NCBI GenBank assembly: GCA_963792705.1
Contig: CAWBXD010000011.1
Location: forward strand, 62,001 to 126,000
Source: JBBQVS01 sp963792705
Lineage (GTDB): Bacteria > Chloroflexota > Ktedonobacteria > Ktedonobacterales > Ktedonobacteraceae
Reading direction: 5' to 3'
Length of the DNA stretch: 64,000 bases
Below are positions 28,151 to 36,156 of this stretch, one piece after another. Every line of letters starts with the position of its first letter. Positions within the stretch are counted from its first letter, which is position 1. The notes under the pieces were generated by a model that made no database searches, had not been told where the DNA came from, and worked only from the letters and a program-made list of their open reading frames with translations. The translations under genes and the position numbers were made by a program.

Positions 28151-28363
28151 TTACGAATGGACTAGAATGCTTGATGGCTCGATAGAAAATATTTTGCCGC
28201 AGTTGGGACAGAAATATTGAAGTTGGCCTTCGTCGTCTGGTTGAGGTAACGTGTCGTCATCGAAATCGACAAAGATACGCGCTTTTTTATAGTCGCAGTA
28301 GGGACACCGATGGTCTTTGATGGTTTGTACATCATCCACAAGAACAAGTTTCTCGTTTTGCAT
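28151..28363 (-). CDS. Small zinc-ribbon protein
   Basis: 70 residues with two CxxC pairs (CPYC at ~21-24 and CPNC at ~54-57) spaced as in zinc ribbons, separated by an acidic stretch (DFDDDTLPQPDDEG). The ATG at 28363 follows GGGGGG at 5 nt, which decides against the longer frame from 28429. Such proteins often bind nucleic acid or polymerase. The target is unknown. No operon partner. Confidence 0.6.
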   Translation of the reverse strand: MQNEKLVLVDDVQTIKDHRCPYCDYKKARIFVDFDDDTLPQPDDEGQLQYFCPNCGKIFSIEPSSILVHS

Positions 28364-28688
28364 AGTAACCCCCCGTGGCTTCCCCTGAATAGGCACGTCA
28401 TTTGTAATGAATAATTTTTCTCTCCGCACAAAACAATACCATATCTTTTAACATATTTCAAGGCAAATAGCGACACATTTGTATAAAATGTTACCTCAAA
28501 AAAATGTCGCATTTATTGTAGTGCAAACGTGATATGCACATCCAAGAATTCGGCAATGTCTGATATGTCCACACCAAAATGGTTTCTCCCTTCCTCCTGT
28601 GTGCTATACCGTCCAACAGCGCGTGTCCGTGCGTGACGCAATACTTATACAAAAACGACCATGTTTTCCCTCAAATGCATGTATTATT

Positions 28689-28715
28689 TACTCAAGAAAT
28701 GAGTACCGATACTCA
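28689..28715. promoter_or_regulatory. Three alternating 6-bp half-sites (operator-like)
   Basis: TACTCA at 28689, TGAGTA at 28700, TACTCAT at 28710, so the central half-site can pair with either neighbour. Downstream are two GCCGCCGCCGC tracts ten bases apart (28730-28760). Upstream of the small membrane frame at 28781. Confidence 0.4.
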
Positions 28716-28780
28716 TACAGCACACATATGCCGCCGCCGCAACACATACGCCGCCGCCGCGAAAGGAACGGGTACGACGC

Positions 28781-28954
28781 ATGAATTTAATTATCGTTCG
28801 CTTTCCTCAGACCATCGTTATCATCATGCTTGCTTTATTAACGCTGCTTGCTATCACGTTTATTTTACTTTCAACTTTTGCACACATCAATGTATTCCAC
28901 ATGATTTTGTCTTTTGGTATCGAGTTGCCTAGCATCATGTCAAGATGGCCCTAA
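28781..28954 (+). CDS. Possible single-helix membrane peptide
   Basis: A 57-codon frame starting MNLIIVRFPQTIVIIMLALL, with one long hydrophobic helix (residues 11-35) and no recognisable family. Upstream is a purine-rich GAAAGGAACGGG at 9-16 nt, a possible ribosome site, and operator-like repeats. It is the only plausible frame in 28364-29300. It could be a small membrane peptide or chance. Confidence 0.3.
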   Translation: MNLIIVRFPQTIVIIMLALLTLLAITFILLSTFAHINVFHMILSFGIELPSIMSRWP

Positions 28955-29327
28955 CCCCCACTTACCGCGTTTCGCTCTCCTTTGTGTGAGGGCTTGAGAT
29001 GTGGGACCAAAACAACAATTCTCATTTTTTGTAGGTTGTCGGACAGATAGATGAATAGATGGCTTAGCGGAGTGCATTTGGTGAGATTTGTATAGTGAGT
29101 GTATGTAAGGCGATAGGTCTCTTATGAGAGCGTATCGCGTTAGATAGACCCGTGAAGACAGGTCGGTCAGACCGATGTGAAAGGGAAACAGGATATGTCG
29201 CATTATGACTGATCGCGCTTGAAAATAATACATTAAGGACACCTGCACATATGCAAGTGTCCTTTTTCGTTGTGATACAAGGTTTTACGGCCCATCATCG
29301 GAACCACATTTATGGCGTCCTCCCTTC
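28955..29327. other. Gene-free stretch with a possible short non-coding transcript
   Basis: No supported reading frame. It ends in a plus-strand terminator at 29237-29267 although no plus-strand gene precedes it within 280 bases, so either the 28781 frame or an unannotated RNA is terminated there. Local complementary words (GGTCGGTCAGACC around 29161-29173) suggest structure. Confidence 0.3.
29237..29267 (+). terminator. Rho-independent terminator
   Basis: Stem GGACAC/GTGTCC and TGCA/TGCA with one C-A mismatch, loop CATA, followed by TTTTT. Confidence 0.65.
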
Positions 29328-29463
29328 GTAGGGACCCGATTGATCGCGTCCGCTGCACGAGCGAAGCAAGGTGCGGTCTCCATCATCCACCAATCATGAC
29401 GCGTGAGTATTGGGGAACTCGCCCAATGAATTGGGCGGAGGACGCCATCAATGTGGTCCCTAC
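29328..29463. repeat. Composite REPIN (long form)
   Basis: Left CGAT-type arm, CTGCAC/GTGCGG hairpin (G-U closing), spacer, GCCCAAT/ATTGGGC hairpin, right CAT/ATG-type arm. Nearly identical to the copy at 30984-31120, including the flank on its right. Confidence 0.9.
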
Positions 29464-29642
29464 GATGGTTACATAGCACCACGATACATTTCTTATGCCA
29501 GAGGCCAGCCACCGTGTTCCTCGATGACCTCATCTACCTTTTCCATCAACATAATCGTTTCGGCTAGCGCCTACGATGCGGCTGTAATGTGCCGTATCAG
29601 CATAGTTTAGGGTTCTGCCCTTGCGGTCCTTGAGCCATTTCT
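29464..29642 (-). pseudogene. Duplicated C-terminal fragment of the restriction-modification gene
   Basis: Bases 29464-29642 repeat 31121-31303 with few differences, including the stop codon region and the coding text KWLKDRKGR and LNYADTAHYSRIVGA. It keeps only the last ~50 codons and has a frameshift near 29572. With the adjoining REPIN, about 315 bp are shared between the two places. Confidence 0.8.
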
Positions 29643-29724
29643 TTGTTTGGGCGAAGAGAAATTCTCTCTGAGCACAAACAACCTCGTTTCTTTCGTCTTG
29701 CTGAAGAGCTTTCACCAAGAGTGA

Positions 29725-29964
29725 GCCAGATTCAAGTATTTCGACAAACAACATGCTGCAAGTATATTGCTTGTAATGGGTGTGCATCCGAAGGTAGTGC
29801 AGGACTTCTTGGGCATAGCACAATAGCAATGACGATGAATGTGTATTCGCATCTACAGCCTTCAATGCACCAGGGCGCGATGAATAAAATGAACGATGTG
29901 TTCAAGCAACAATACGTTGAAATCGAAGTCGTTTCCAAATTTGAGTACTGGAAACGACTTCTTT
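29725..29964 (+). pseudogene. C-terminal remnant of a tyrosine recombinase/integrase
   Basis: Frame one reads FDKQHAASILLVMGVHPK, then VVQDFLG, the integrase segment around the HxxR region (the Arg-containing HDLRH is replaced by FDKQH). One extra T near 29810 moves the rest to another frame: LGHSTIAMTMNVYSHLQP, which contains the catalytic Tyr context. Only the last third of a typical integrase remains. It lies between the two copies of the restriction gene end, so it may mark an old mobile insertion. Inactive. Confidence 0.75.
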
Positions 29965-29966
29965 TT
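29925..29966 (+). terminator. Rho-independent terminator after the integrase remnant
   Basis: A 13-bp perfect stem (29925-29937 with 29949-29961) followed by TTTTT. Confidence 0.7.
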
Positions 29967-29976
29967 ATCAACTGGT

Positions 29977-30555
29977 TCATCCCTGCCTTTGATGGATGGG
30001 TACGTTTCCTAAAGTTTGCTGAGCGTTATCACGGTTCGGCAGTTCTCGAGTATCGAGGAGGATGCGGCGGCTGAGAATGAAAAACGGGATAGTTAAGACA
30101 CACGAGATGGAAATAGGTATAATGGGGAAAGGGAGAAGAAACCATAGTGTCACACAGACCCACCCTGCTAGCGATACCGAGAAGATAAGAGAGGCCACAA
30201 CCTCTTGCGTAAAATTTCCATTCTCGTAATGCATCATTTGTGGTATACCCCAGTCGTTTTCAACTTTTTGTATTCGGTTATAAACTACTCTGCCTGCCCT
30301 GAAGCTAATACAGGCAACAACGAAAAGACCAATGAGAAAGCCTATCCCTGCTAGTCCGAGCGGGATTATCAGATATTGGAGTTTATTGTTCACTGGGTTA
30401 GAGACCAATGTTATGGCAAAACTAGCAACGGTTGATCCTGGTGCAATTGTAAGGAGTTGAAATCGACGAGTCATAATGCTTTCAAATTGCGTACAATATG
30501 TCTGATAGACAGCAGCTATATGTTTGTCAGTGTCTTCTGGTCCAAATGTAGGCAT
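29977..30555 (-). CDS. Four-helix membrane protein, unknown function
   Basis: 192 residues from the ATG at 30555, which follows AAAGGAGG (the frame is open to 30624 but without a site). A soluble N-terminus (MPTFGPEDTDKHIAAVYQTY) leads to two helices (~35-52, ~62-85), a cytoplasmic Arg-rich segment (FRAGRVVYNRIQKVENDWG) and two more helices (~120-165). The pattern of two helical hairpins around a soluble loop recalls small effector-type membrane proteins, but no family could be named. It lies in a region of defence and mobile remnants. Confidence 0.6.
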   Translation of the reverse strand: MPTFGPEDTDKHIAAVYQTYCTQFESIMTRRFQLLTIAPGSTVASFAITLVSNPVNNKLQYLIIPLGLAGIGFLIGLFVVACISFRAGRVVYNRIQKVENDWGIPQMMHYENGNFTQEVVASLIFSVSLAGWVCVTLWFLLPFPIIPISISCVLTIPFFILSRRILLDTRELPNRDNAQQTLGNVPIHQRQG

Positions 30556-30983
30556 AATGCCTCCTTTTGCTTGAACGATGCGCCCTGAAAATGAACAACT
30601 ATCGTATTCATATAATACTACCACAAAAACTTTTATATTCCTGCAGAGTGCTTTGTACTATGTACTATTATTCATTGAGGTTGAAATAGTCAGAGGTTGT
30701 CAACGCCATCTTCGATTAGTGACCAACATTCCGAAAAAGGGTCTATTGAGTAGGTGTTTAAACTTTGATAGTAAATGCTCTGAAGAAGAGTGAGCCAGAA
30801 CCACATTTCAGGGTATTTACTACTACCCTACTATATATACTATGATGTGACCCCGCATGCGGAGCGCACAGGAGAATATAGTAGGGTAGCCCCAGCCGCA
30901 TTCGGGGAATGAAAAAGGCAGTGGGCGTTCGTGGGGTGAGGCTTTCAACGGTTGGGGGCTTGGAAGAAACGAAGGGATAATCG
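30556..30983. other. Gene-free stretch with a nested inverted repeat
   Basis: ACCCTACTATAT at 30825-30836 is matched by its inverse at 30876-30887, and the loop contains the 10-bp palindrome CCGCATGCGG. The words GCTTTCAACGGTTGG (30949-30963) also occur 33 bases or fewer upstream of the REPIN at 45222. No supported gene. Confidence 0.4.
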
Positions 30984-31120
30984 GTAGGGACCCGATTGAT
31001 CGCGTCCGCCGCACGAGCGAAGCAAGGTGCGGTCTCCATCATCCACCAATCATGACGCGTGAGTATTGGGGAACTCGCCCAATGAATTGGGCGGGAGGAC
31101 GCCATCAATGTGGTCCCTAC
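30984..31120. repeat. Composite REPIN (long form)
   Basis: Same architecture and spacer as 29328-29463, but with CCGCAC/GTGCGG fully paired, a compensatory difference from the CTGCAC/GTGCAG copies. Confidence 0.9.
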
Positions 31121-31149
31121 GATGGTTACATAGCACCACGATACATTTC

Positions 31150-34100
31150 TTATACCAGGGGCCAGCCACCGTGTTCCTCGATGACCTCATCTACCTTTTC
31201 CATTAACATAATCGTTTCGGCTAGCGCACCTACGATGTGGCTATAATGCGCTGTATCAGCATAGTTTAGGGGTCTGCCCTTGCGGTCCTTGAGCCATTTG
31301 TGGCACACCTGATAGCCGCCGACGTGGAAGGCCCACACATCCGAGGGCACACCACTAAAATATTGCGTCTTGTTGATATACACCCTCCCACCTTCACTCT
31401 CTCCTATACGTGTTTGTTGATGCGTCGTCTGTAGGGACCGATTTATCGCGTCCTCGTCGCCATTTACGATGCCAACAGGACGCGATAAATCGGTCCCTAC
31501 AGAGGTCGTGCCCTCCTGATATTCGACCTTTTCGACGATGTTGTTGCCCTTTATGGGGAAGCTGGGGACAACGGTTTTGCTGAACGATTCCATCAGGTGG
31601 AGCGCGACGAGACGTTGACCGAGGCCACACAAGGCTTTGAACAACTCTACATCGGAGGTGAGGGGCAATCTTGGAAAGTCGATCTTGAGGAACTCGGCAT
31701 AGCGGGCGCGATAGGTTGGGGCGTGGAAGACCGCGTACATATAGGCAAAGACATCCTCCGGTCCAAACGTCTGCTGCAAGTCGCCCTTGCCATCTGGCAC
31801 GAAGCGCAACGCCAATTTCTCCGACAGCGCGGCAACAAATGCTGGCGACAGGTTGGGTCGTCGTCCACCAGGAGCCGTCGAAGGCTCTTCCGTATCAAGC
31901 AGCGTTTTTTGCTTTGAGTTAGGGTAAAGATAAAGAGGGAAATATTGGATGCCACCTCGATATGGAAAGGTTAGTATCTGCTACTTGCTTCCCTACAGTG
32001 ATTAAATTCCAGTTCTTCACCTCCAACAGCTTGTCCTTGACGACCTGTAGCAAGGCATAGATTAGGAAAACGTGCATGCCATAACTCAGACTCACGCGGC
32101 CTATCCATCAAATAAGGACCATAATAGCAAAAGCGGAAATCGAAAGGTCTATATAAACAAGGAGAAAATTCTTGTTTCCAATCTTCCAATTTTTTAAGCG
32201 ATTTTCTTACATCACCTAAATTCCAATCTCTTGTATCAGTGAGTTTAAACTGTTCTGCTAACTGCTCGTCACTTTCACTCGCTCTTAGTAGTTGTTCCAT
32301 TCTTGAATTAAGCTCATCTTTGGTGTAGTCTATAGCAAAATGGTCACTATGTGTTTTAAACCGTTTGCACTCGAGATAAAAGCGTGAGTAGCATTCCAAG
32401 ACTGCTCATATTCTGCTGTTACATCACCCTCTTGTAGTTTAAAAAGATAATAGGGTGCTTTTGGCTCAAGTTCTTTCCATTCAGTAGTCTTTACATCATT
32501 TGCTGCTAGCCAATGATATTTACCATCTACAAGACGCCGTTCTTGCCCAACTTTTTCAAATACTTCTCGCTCTCCCCAAAGGTGTGCATGATGTACTACT
32601 GCTAGTTTAGATACGTTAGGTTTTCTTTGTTTCTTGACGAAGATACCAACAGCAACGCCTTGCTGGATATCAAAAACGTTTTTGTCACTGCTCCCATCAG
32701 GTGAGTGTTCCTTCTTTTTGATGTTGCCATGTAGGTCTAAGACATAAATATCATCGAAGGTTTGCATCAGGCTTTGACGCATGCCTCGAAAGGTGGGGTT
32801 GTCGAGATAGCCATGATTGGTGATGAAGGCCAGGATGCCGTAGCCTGTCTGCTCGATACGCCATTGCGAGAAGCGAATGAACTTTACATAGTCGTCATTA
32901 AGATATTTGGGGTTACGCTCGCCAAGCGGCTTACCATCGACCTCAAAATAGTTGCCGATTTTCTTGCTTTTGCCATCGTCGCCGTGCAAGAGGTGCTTAA
33001 TCCAATCGCCGTTGTTGGCGGAGTGTCCAGAGTAGGGCGGGTTGCCGACGATGACCATAACGGGATAGTCTTGCTTGACTTTGGCAGCTTCGTTGGCCTC
33101 ATCGGAGATGAAGCCACCGAGCAGGAGCCGCGCCGGACCTGTGCCGAGCGTCTGTTCAAGCGTGTTGGTGAGGTAGATGCCGAGCCGTTCGTCACTGCTG
33201 AAATCGTAGGCCCACGCCTCTCGCTCGGCTGGTGGCAGGTCGAGCGCGGCCAATTGCATACCAAGTTTGAGGTGCGCCACCGCGTAGGGAGCCATCAGCA
33301 GTTCAAAGCCGTACAGTCGCTTCAACAGATGGTCGCGTACATAGCCCGACCACATACCGGCGTTATTGTTCTGGCGAAAGGTTTGCCGAATCTGGTCAAT
33401 GATAGTGTACGAGAATGTGCCAGTACCACAGGCAGGGTCGAGCAGCAAGACGCGTGGCATCTCCTCGGTCTGCACCTTGCCCTGCTCGTCTGTATGCGAC
33501 ATCAGGACCGTCGCGGTATCGGCAAGTCCATCGGGACAGTCGAATTGCTCGCGTAGCAGGATATCGACGGAGCGCACGATATAGGAGACAACGGGTTCGG
33601 GCGTGTAGTAGACGCCGCGCAACTCGCGCAATTTGGGGTCATATTGCGCCAGGAACGTCTCATAGAAATGCACAATCGGGTCTTCCTGTCGGGTGCGTTT
33701 GCCAAAGTCGGCCAGTACCGCATCCATATCGGTCAGTTCAAGCACCTGTGTTAGCTCGTTGACAAAGCCAATAAAGGGTTCCGAGTCAAAATCGGGACCA
33801 GCGATCATGGTGAAGAGTTTGCGGAGAAACGGATTCGTCTTGGGTATCTCCCTGGCGGCATCGTGCCTATCAAAGGCTTTGTTGCCCTTGTGATTATAGC
33901 GTGCGGCAAACAGTCCATAGGCCAGCGTTTGCGCGAACATATCGGCAAATTGTGGAATAGGTAGGTCTGGCAGCAACACAGCTTTGAAGGCTTCAAACAG
34001 GCCATCGAGCGTCTCCGATTGCATGCGCTTGGTGAAGACCTCCTCTACCGTGTCGCGGATAATATGCGTGAGGCGAGCCATGCGCCGCGCCAACTCTTCG

Positions 34101-34606
34101 GGTCGTCGAATTTGCTCAAAGGGTCGTCCCAGGAAACTGCCGAGCAGCGTCTCCAGTTTGGCGATCTCCTCTTTGTTGACGAGCAGCGATTTATTGGGTT
34201 GAATGGTGGCGATACGTGCCGTTAAGGGTTGCTTCTCGCCCTTGACGAACCAACGAAAGTCCAGGTAATCGGTGAGCAACAGGTTTTCGAGTGCGCGTTT
34301 GTAACGGCCCATCTGTTCGCCGTGCTCCACCTTGTCCAGCGACACATCCACGATATCCTTGGCCTCAATATAGCCAACCGTGAACACGCCGTTCCCGGTG
34401 TTGCGCGTGATGATATAATCGGGTGCGTTACGTTTCACCTGTTTCGGCTCGTTGATGGCGGTGATTTGTGGACCTCCAATGCCATGCAACAAATCCTGTA
34501 ACGCTGGCCGAAACGTATGTTCCGTCGCGTTGCCCGACTTGTGCAGGTGTTCGATTTTCTTGAGGTAGTCGCGTACAAGTGTTTCGCTGCTGCTGCTCTC
34601 ATCAAT
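31150..34606 (-). pseudogene. Type ISP-like restriction-modification enzyme, multiply frameshifted
   Basis: Single-chain restriction-modification protein. N-terminal text ETLVRDYLKKIEHLHKSG and APDYIITR...GYIEAK (a PD-(D/E)xK nuclease pattern); methyltransferase motif I LLLDPACGTGTFSY and motif IV VIVGNPPYSGH; a specificity region (SPCLYRPFDFRFCYYGPY) and a C-terminal domain. Lesions: no start codon in the N-terminal frame, with an in-frame stop at 34622-34624; a lost A near 32354-32360 (NGLK to THSDHFAIDY); shifts near 32005 and 31964 before the segment FPLYLYP-like text. The longest intact piece is 32330-34492. A compact REPIN sits in the C-terminal part. Reads as a decayed defence gene. 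Confidence 0.85.
31431..31500. repeat. Compact REPIN (70 bp) inside the restriction-modification gene
   Basis: A perfect 24-bp inverted repeat with GTAG/CTAC ends and CGAT/ATCG inner stems around a 22-base loop. Exactly the same length as the copy in the PP2C gene. Read in frame as VGTDLSRP and EDAINRSLQ. Confidence 0.93.
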
Positions 34607-34674
34607 TCCATTCCATTTCCATCATACATCTCATGCCAACATTATCCATCCAATCGGATCACCATGTCCACCCA

Positions 34675-34819
34675 CCGTAGGGACCACATTCATGGCGTCC
34701 TCCCGCCCAATTCATTGGGCGAGTTCCTTATATCATATAACCCTATGCAATCATTGGTGGATGGTGAGGACTGCACATTGCTTCGCTCGTGCAGAGGACG
34801 CCATAAATGTGGTCCCTAC
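34675..34819. repeat. Composite REPIN (long form) on the 3' side of the RAYT gene
   Basis: Left GTAG arm, GCCCAAT/ATTGGGC hairpin, spacer, CTGCAC/GTGCAG hairpin, right arm ending CTAC. CAT/ATG-type stems. Directly followed by the 31-bp tandem repeats. Confidence 0.9.
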
Positions 34820-34821
34820 GG

Positions 34822-34912
34822 TGTTTGGACGCCATCAATCAGGTTCAGATGATGTTTGGACGCCATCAATTGGGTTCAGACGATGTTTGGACGCCATCAA
34901 TGTGGTCCTTGC
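34822..34912. repeat. 31-bp tandem repeat derived from a REP arm
   Basis: Three units of 31 bp, each starting GTTTGGACGCCATCAAT; the last unit regains a full arm ending GGTCCTTGC 14 bases from the RAYT stop codon. It looks like local amplification of the inward-facing REP arm. Confidence 0.75.
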
Positions 34913-34925
34913 GATTTTCATTACG

Positions 34926-35540
34926 TCAAGGTTGAGCGCGATGTAAAATATCTTCTTGCCAAGATGCAGGGTTATTGACAATATAATTTCGGATGCGGTT
35001 CAAATCTGGGATGTCACGTATTACGTGTTCATATAATCTACTTTGCCAGACAAAATCTGGGATGGTTGTTTGACGAATGATACGTGTACACGCTGCTTTA
35101 AAGCTACGTACTACTTCGCCAAGAAGTGGTAGTTCACTATTATCGGCAGTACTATCAGCGTTATCACGCGGTGCTTGCTGCACATGCTCCGCATTATCTA
35201 TATGTTGTCTAAAACGGGCAGGTATGTGGGACTTATACACTTCTTTAGGTGCTGGCGGTGGTGGACCTTCAAATACAATGATACCATGAAAGTGGTTGGG
35301 CATGATTATATATTCATCTAAACGAACATGTTTAAATCGTTCTGGTAATTTGTTGAATTCTAATTGAACAATAGTGCCAGCAAGACTTAGGTGTATTTGG
35401 GTATCTACTATGCTACTAAGCAAACACTGTTTATCAGCGACGCAAATAGTAATATAATAGTAGCCAGGTTGCCGATAATCATACGATTGTAAACGCATTG
35501 ATTGACGATCAGGCAGATCATAATAATTTTTATCAAACAT
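34926..35540 (-). CDS. REP-associated tyrosine transposase (RAYT/TnpA_REP, HUH superfamily)
   Basis: 204 residues. The HUH motif is MPNHFHGIIVF (His83, His85). Conserved text MRLQSYDYRQPGYYYITICV at the N-terminus and VRSFKAACTRI, WQSRLYEHVIRD and NYIVNNPASW at the C-terminus match Y1 transposases of the REP-mobilising group, which cut single-stranded REP palindromes next to a GTAG-type tetranucleotide. I cannot decide which Tyr is the nucleophile (Tyr170 in the YEHVIR motif is a candidate). The ATG at 35540 follows TGAGG at 6 nt. Both flanks carry variant REP arms (34889-34912 and 35555-35575), with GTAA or GCAA feet. It is a single-copy gene in this window and should act on the dispersed elements annotated here; that link is inferred. 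Confidence 0.85.
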   Translation of the reverse strand: MFDKNYYDLPDRQSMRLQSYDYRQPGYYYITICVADKQCLLSSIVDTQIHLSLAGTIVQLEFNKLPERFKHVRLDEYIIMPNHFHGIIVFEGPPPPAPKEVYKSHIPARFRQHIDNAEHVQQAPRDNADSTADNSELPLLGEVVRSFKAACTRIIRQTTIPDFVWQSRLYEHVIRDIPDLNRIRNYIVNNPASWQEDILHRAQP

Positions 35541-35554
35541 TATAACCTCATTTC

Positions 35555-35575
35555 CCCCATCAATGGGGTCCTTAC
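35555..35575. repeat. Variant REP arm directly 5' of the RAYT gene
   Basis: Minus strand GTAAGGACCCCATTGATGGG: same layout as the dispersed arms but with GTAA foot and a CCAT/ATGG inner stem. It ends 15 bases from the start codon. Confidence 0.7.
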
Positions 35576-35605
35576 GATTTTTATGATAGATATGATTGCC
35601 ATATT

Positions 35606-35734
35606 GGAACTCGCGCAATGAATTGCGCCTCGGACGCCATAAATGTGGTCCCTACGATGGGTTTGTATGTTAAACAATATCGTAGGAACTCGCCCAATGA
35701 ATTGGGCCTCGGACGCCATGAATGTGGTCCCTAC
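35606..35734. repeat. Two REPIN right halves upstream of the RAYT gene
   Basis: 35606-35655: GCGCAAT/ATTGCGC hairpin plus right arm. 35682-35734: GCCCAAT/ATTGGGC hairpin plus right arm. The two hairpins differ by a paired C-to-G and G-to-C change, so the stem is conserved rather than the sequence. Confidence 0.85.
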
Positions 35735-35754
35735 GGTTTTGGCAATAGGCATGA

Positions 35755-35777
35755 ATGCCATATATGGAGTCCTTACG
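35755..35777. repeat. Eroded REP arm supplying the stop codon of the response regulator
   Basis: Minus strand CGTAAGGACTCCATATATGG: the TAA at 35775-35773 ends the downstream-coded regulator. Same GTAAGGAC form as the arm next to RAYT. Confidence 0.5.
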
Positions 35778-36150
35778 ATTTTTGCAATAATTCTTCTATT
35801 GTGTCGAGGACTTGCATGATGTCGAAGGGTTTGCCGAGATGGGTGTCACAGCCGACGGCTTTGGCGTGTTCCTCGTCGGCTTTGGTGACGTAGGCGGTGA
35901 CGGCGATGATGGGCGTGTGCTGAAAGTCTGGCATTTTTCGCAATTGCGCCACCGCTTCCCAGCCTGTTATGCCGGGGAGGGACATGTCCATGAGGATGAG
36001 GTTGGGATGGTGGGCGACCGCTTGTGCTATCGCTATGTTGCCATCTTCAGCGAAAAAGAGGATGTAGCCTTCGTCCTCAAGGACTTGTCCCAGGAGGGTA
36101 CGCATATCCTCGCTGTCATCGACAATGAGGATTGTTTTGTTATTTTGCAC
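35773..36150 (-). CDS. Single-domain response regulator (CheY-like)
   Basis: 125 residues, one receiver domain. Acidic pair in ILIVDDSED (Asp10-Asp11), phospho-acceptor Asp in LILMDMSLPG (~Asp55), Thr/Ser switch in IIAVTAY, Lys in HLGKPFD. No output domain. It lies 6 bases downstream of the hybrid histidine kinase gene on the same strand, so both are one operon and the regulator is probably phosphorylated by that kinase. The ATG at 36150 has a poor ribosome site, consistent with translational coupling. The stop codon lies in an eroded REP arm. Confidence 0.9.
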   Translation of the reverse strand: MQNNKTILIVDDSEDMRTLLGQVLEDEGYILFFAEDGNIAIAQAVAHHPNLILMDMSLPGITGWEAVAQLRKMPDFQHTPIIAVTAYVTKADEEHAKAVGCDTHLGKPFDIMQVLDTIEELLQKS

Positions 36151-36156
36151 GTATTT

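Noticed and set aside
28579..28932. 117-codon plus-strand frame
   Set aside because: Low-complexity and His/Cys-rich composition from GCC tracts; poor ribosome site; overlaps the better 28781 frame.
28940..29248. 102-codon minus-strand frame
   Set aside because: Runs antiparallel through a plus-strand terminator and has no family features or ribosome site.
29643..30074. 143-codon plus-strand frame
   Set aside because: Only its middle part is integrase-like; the start and end are chance extensions through a duplicate fragment and past a terminator. Reported as a pseudogene remnant instead.
32762..33556. 264-codon plus-strand frame 32762-33556 opposite the restriction-modification gene
   Set aside because: Antisense shadow of the methyltransferase motifs; its protein text has no family features.
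34822..34912. Direct repeats that look like a short CRISPR array
   Set aside because: The 31-bp units are contiguous without unique spacers and are derived from a REP arm; no cas genes are near.
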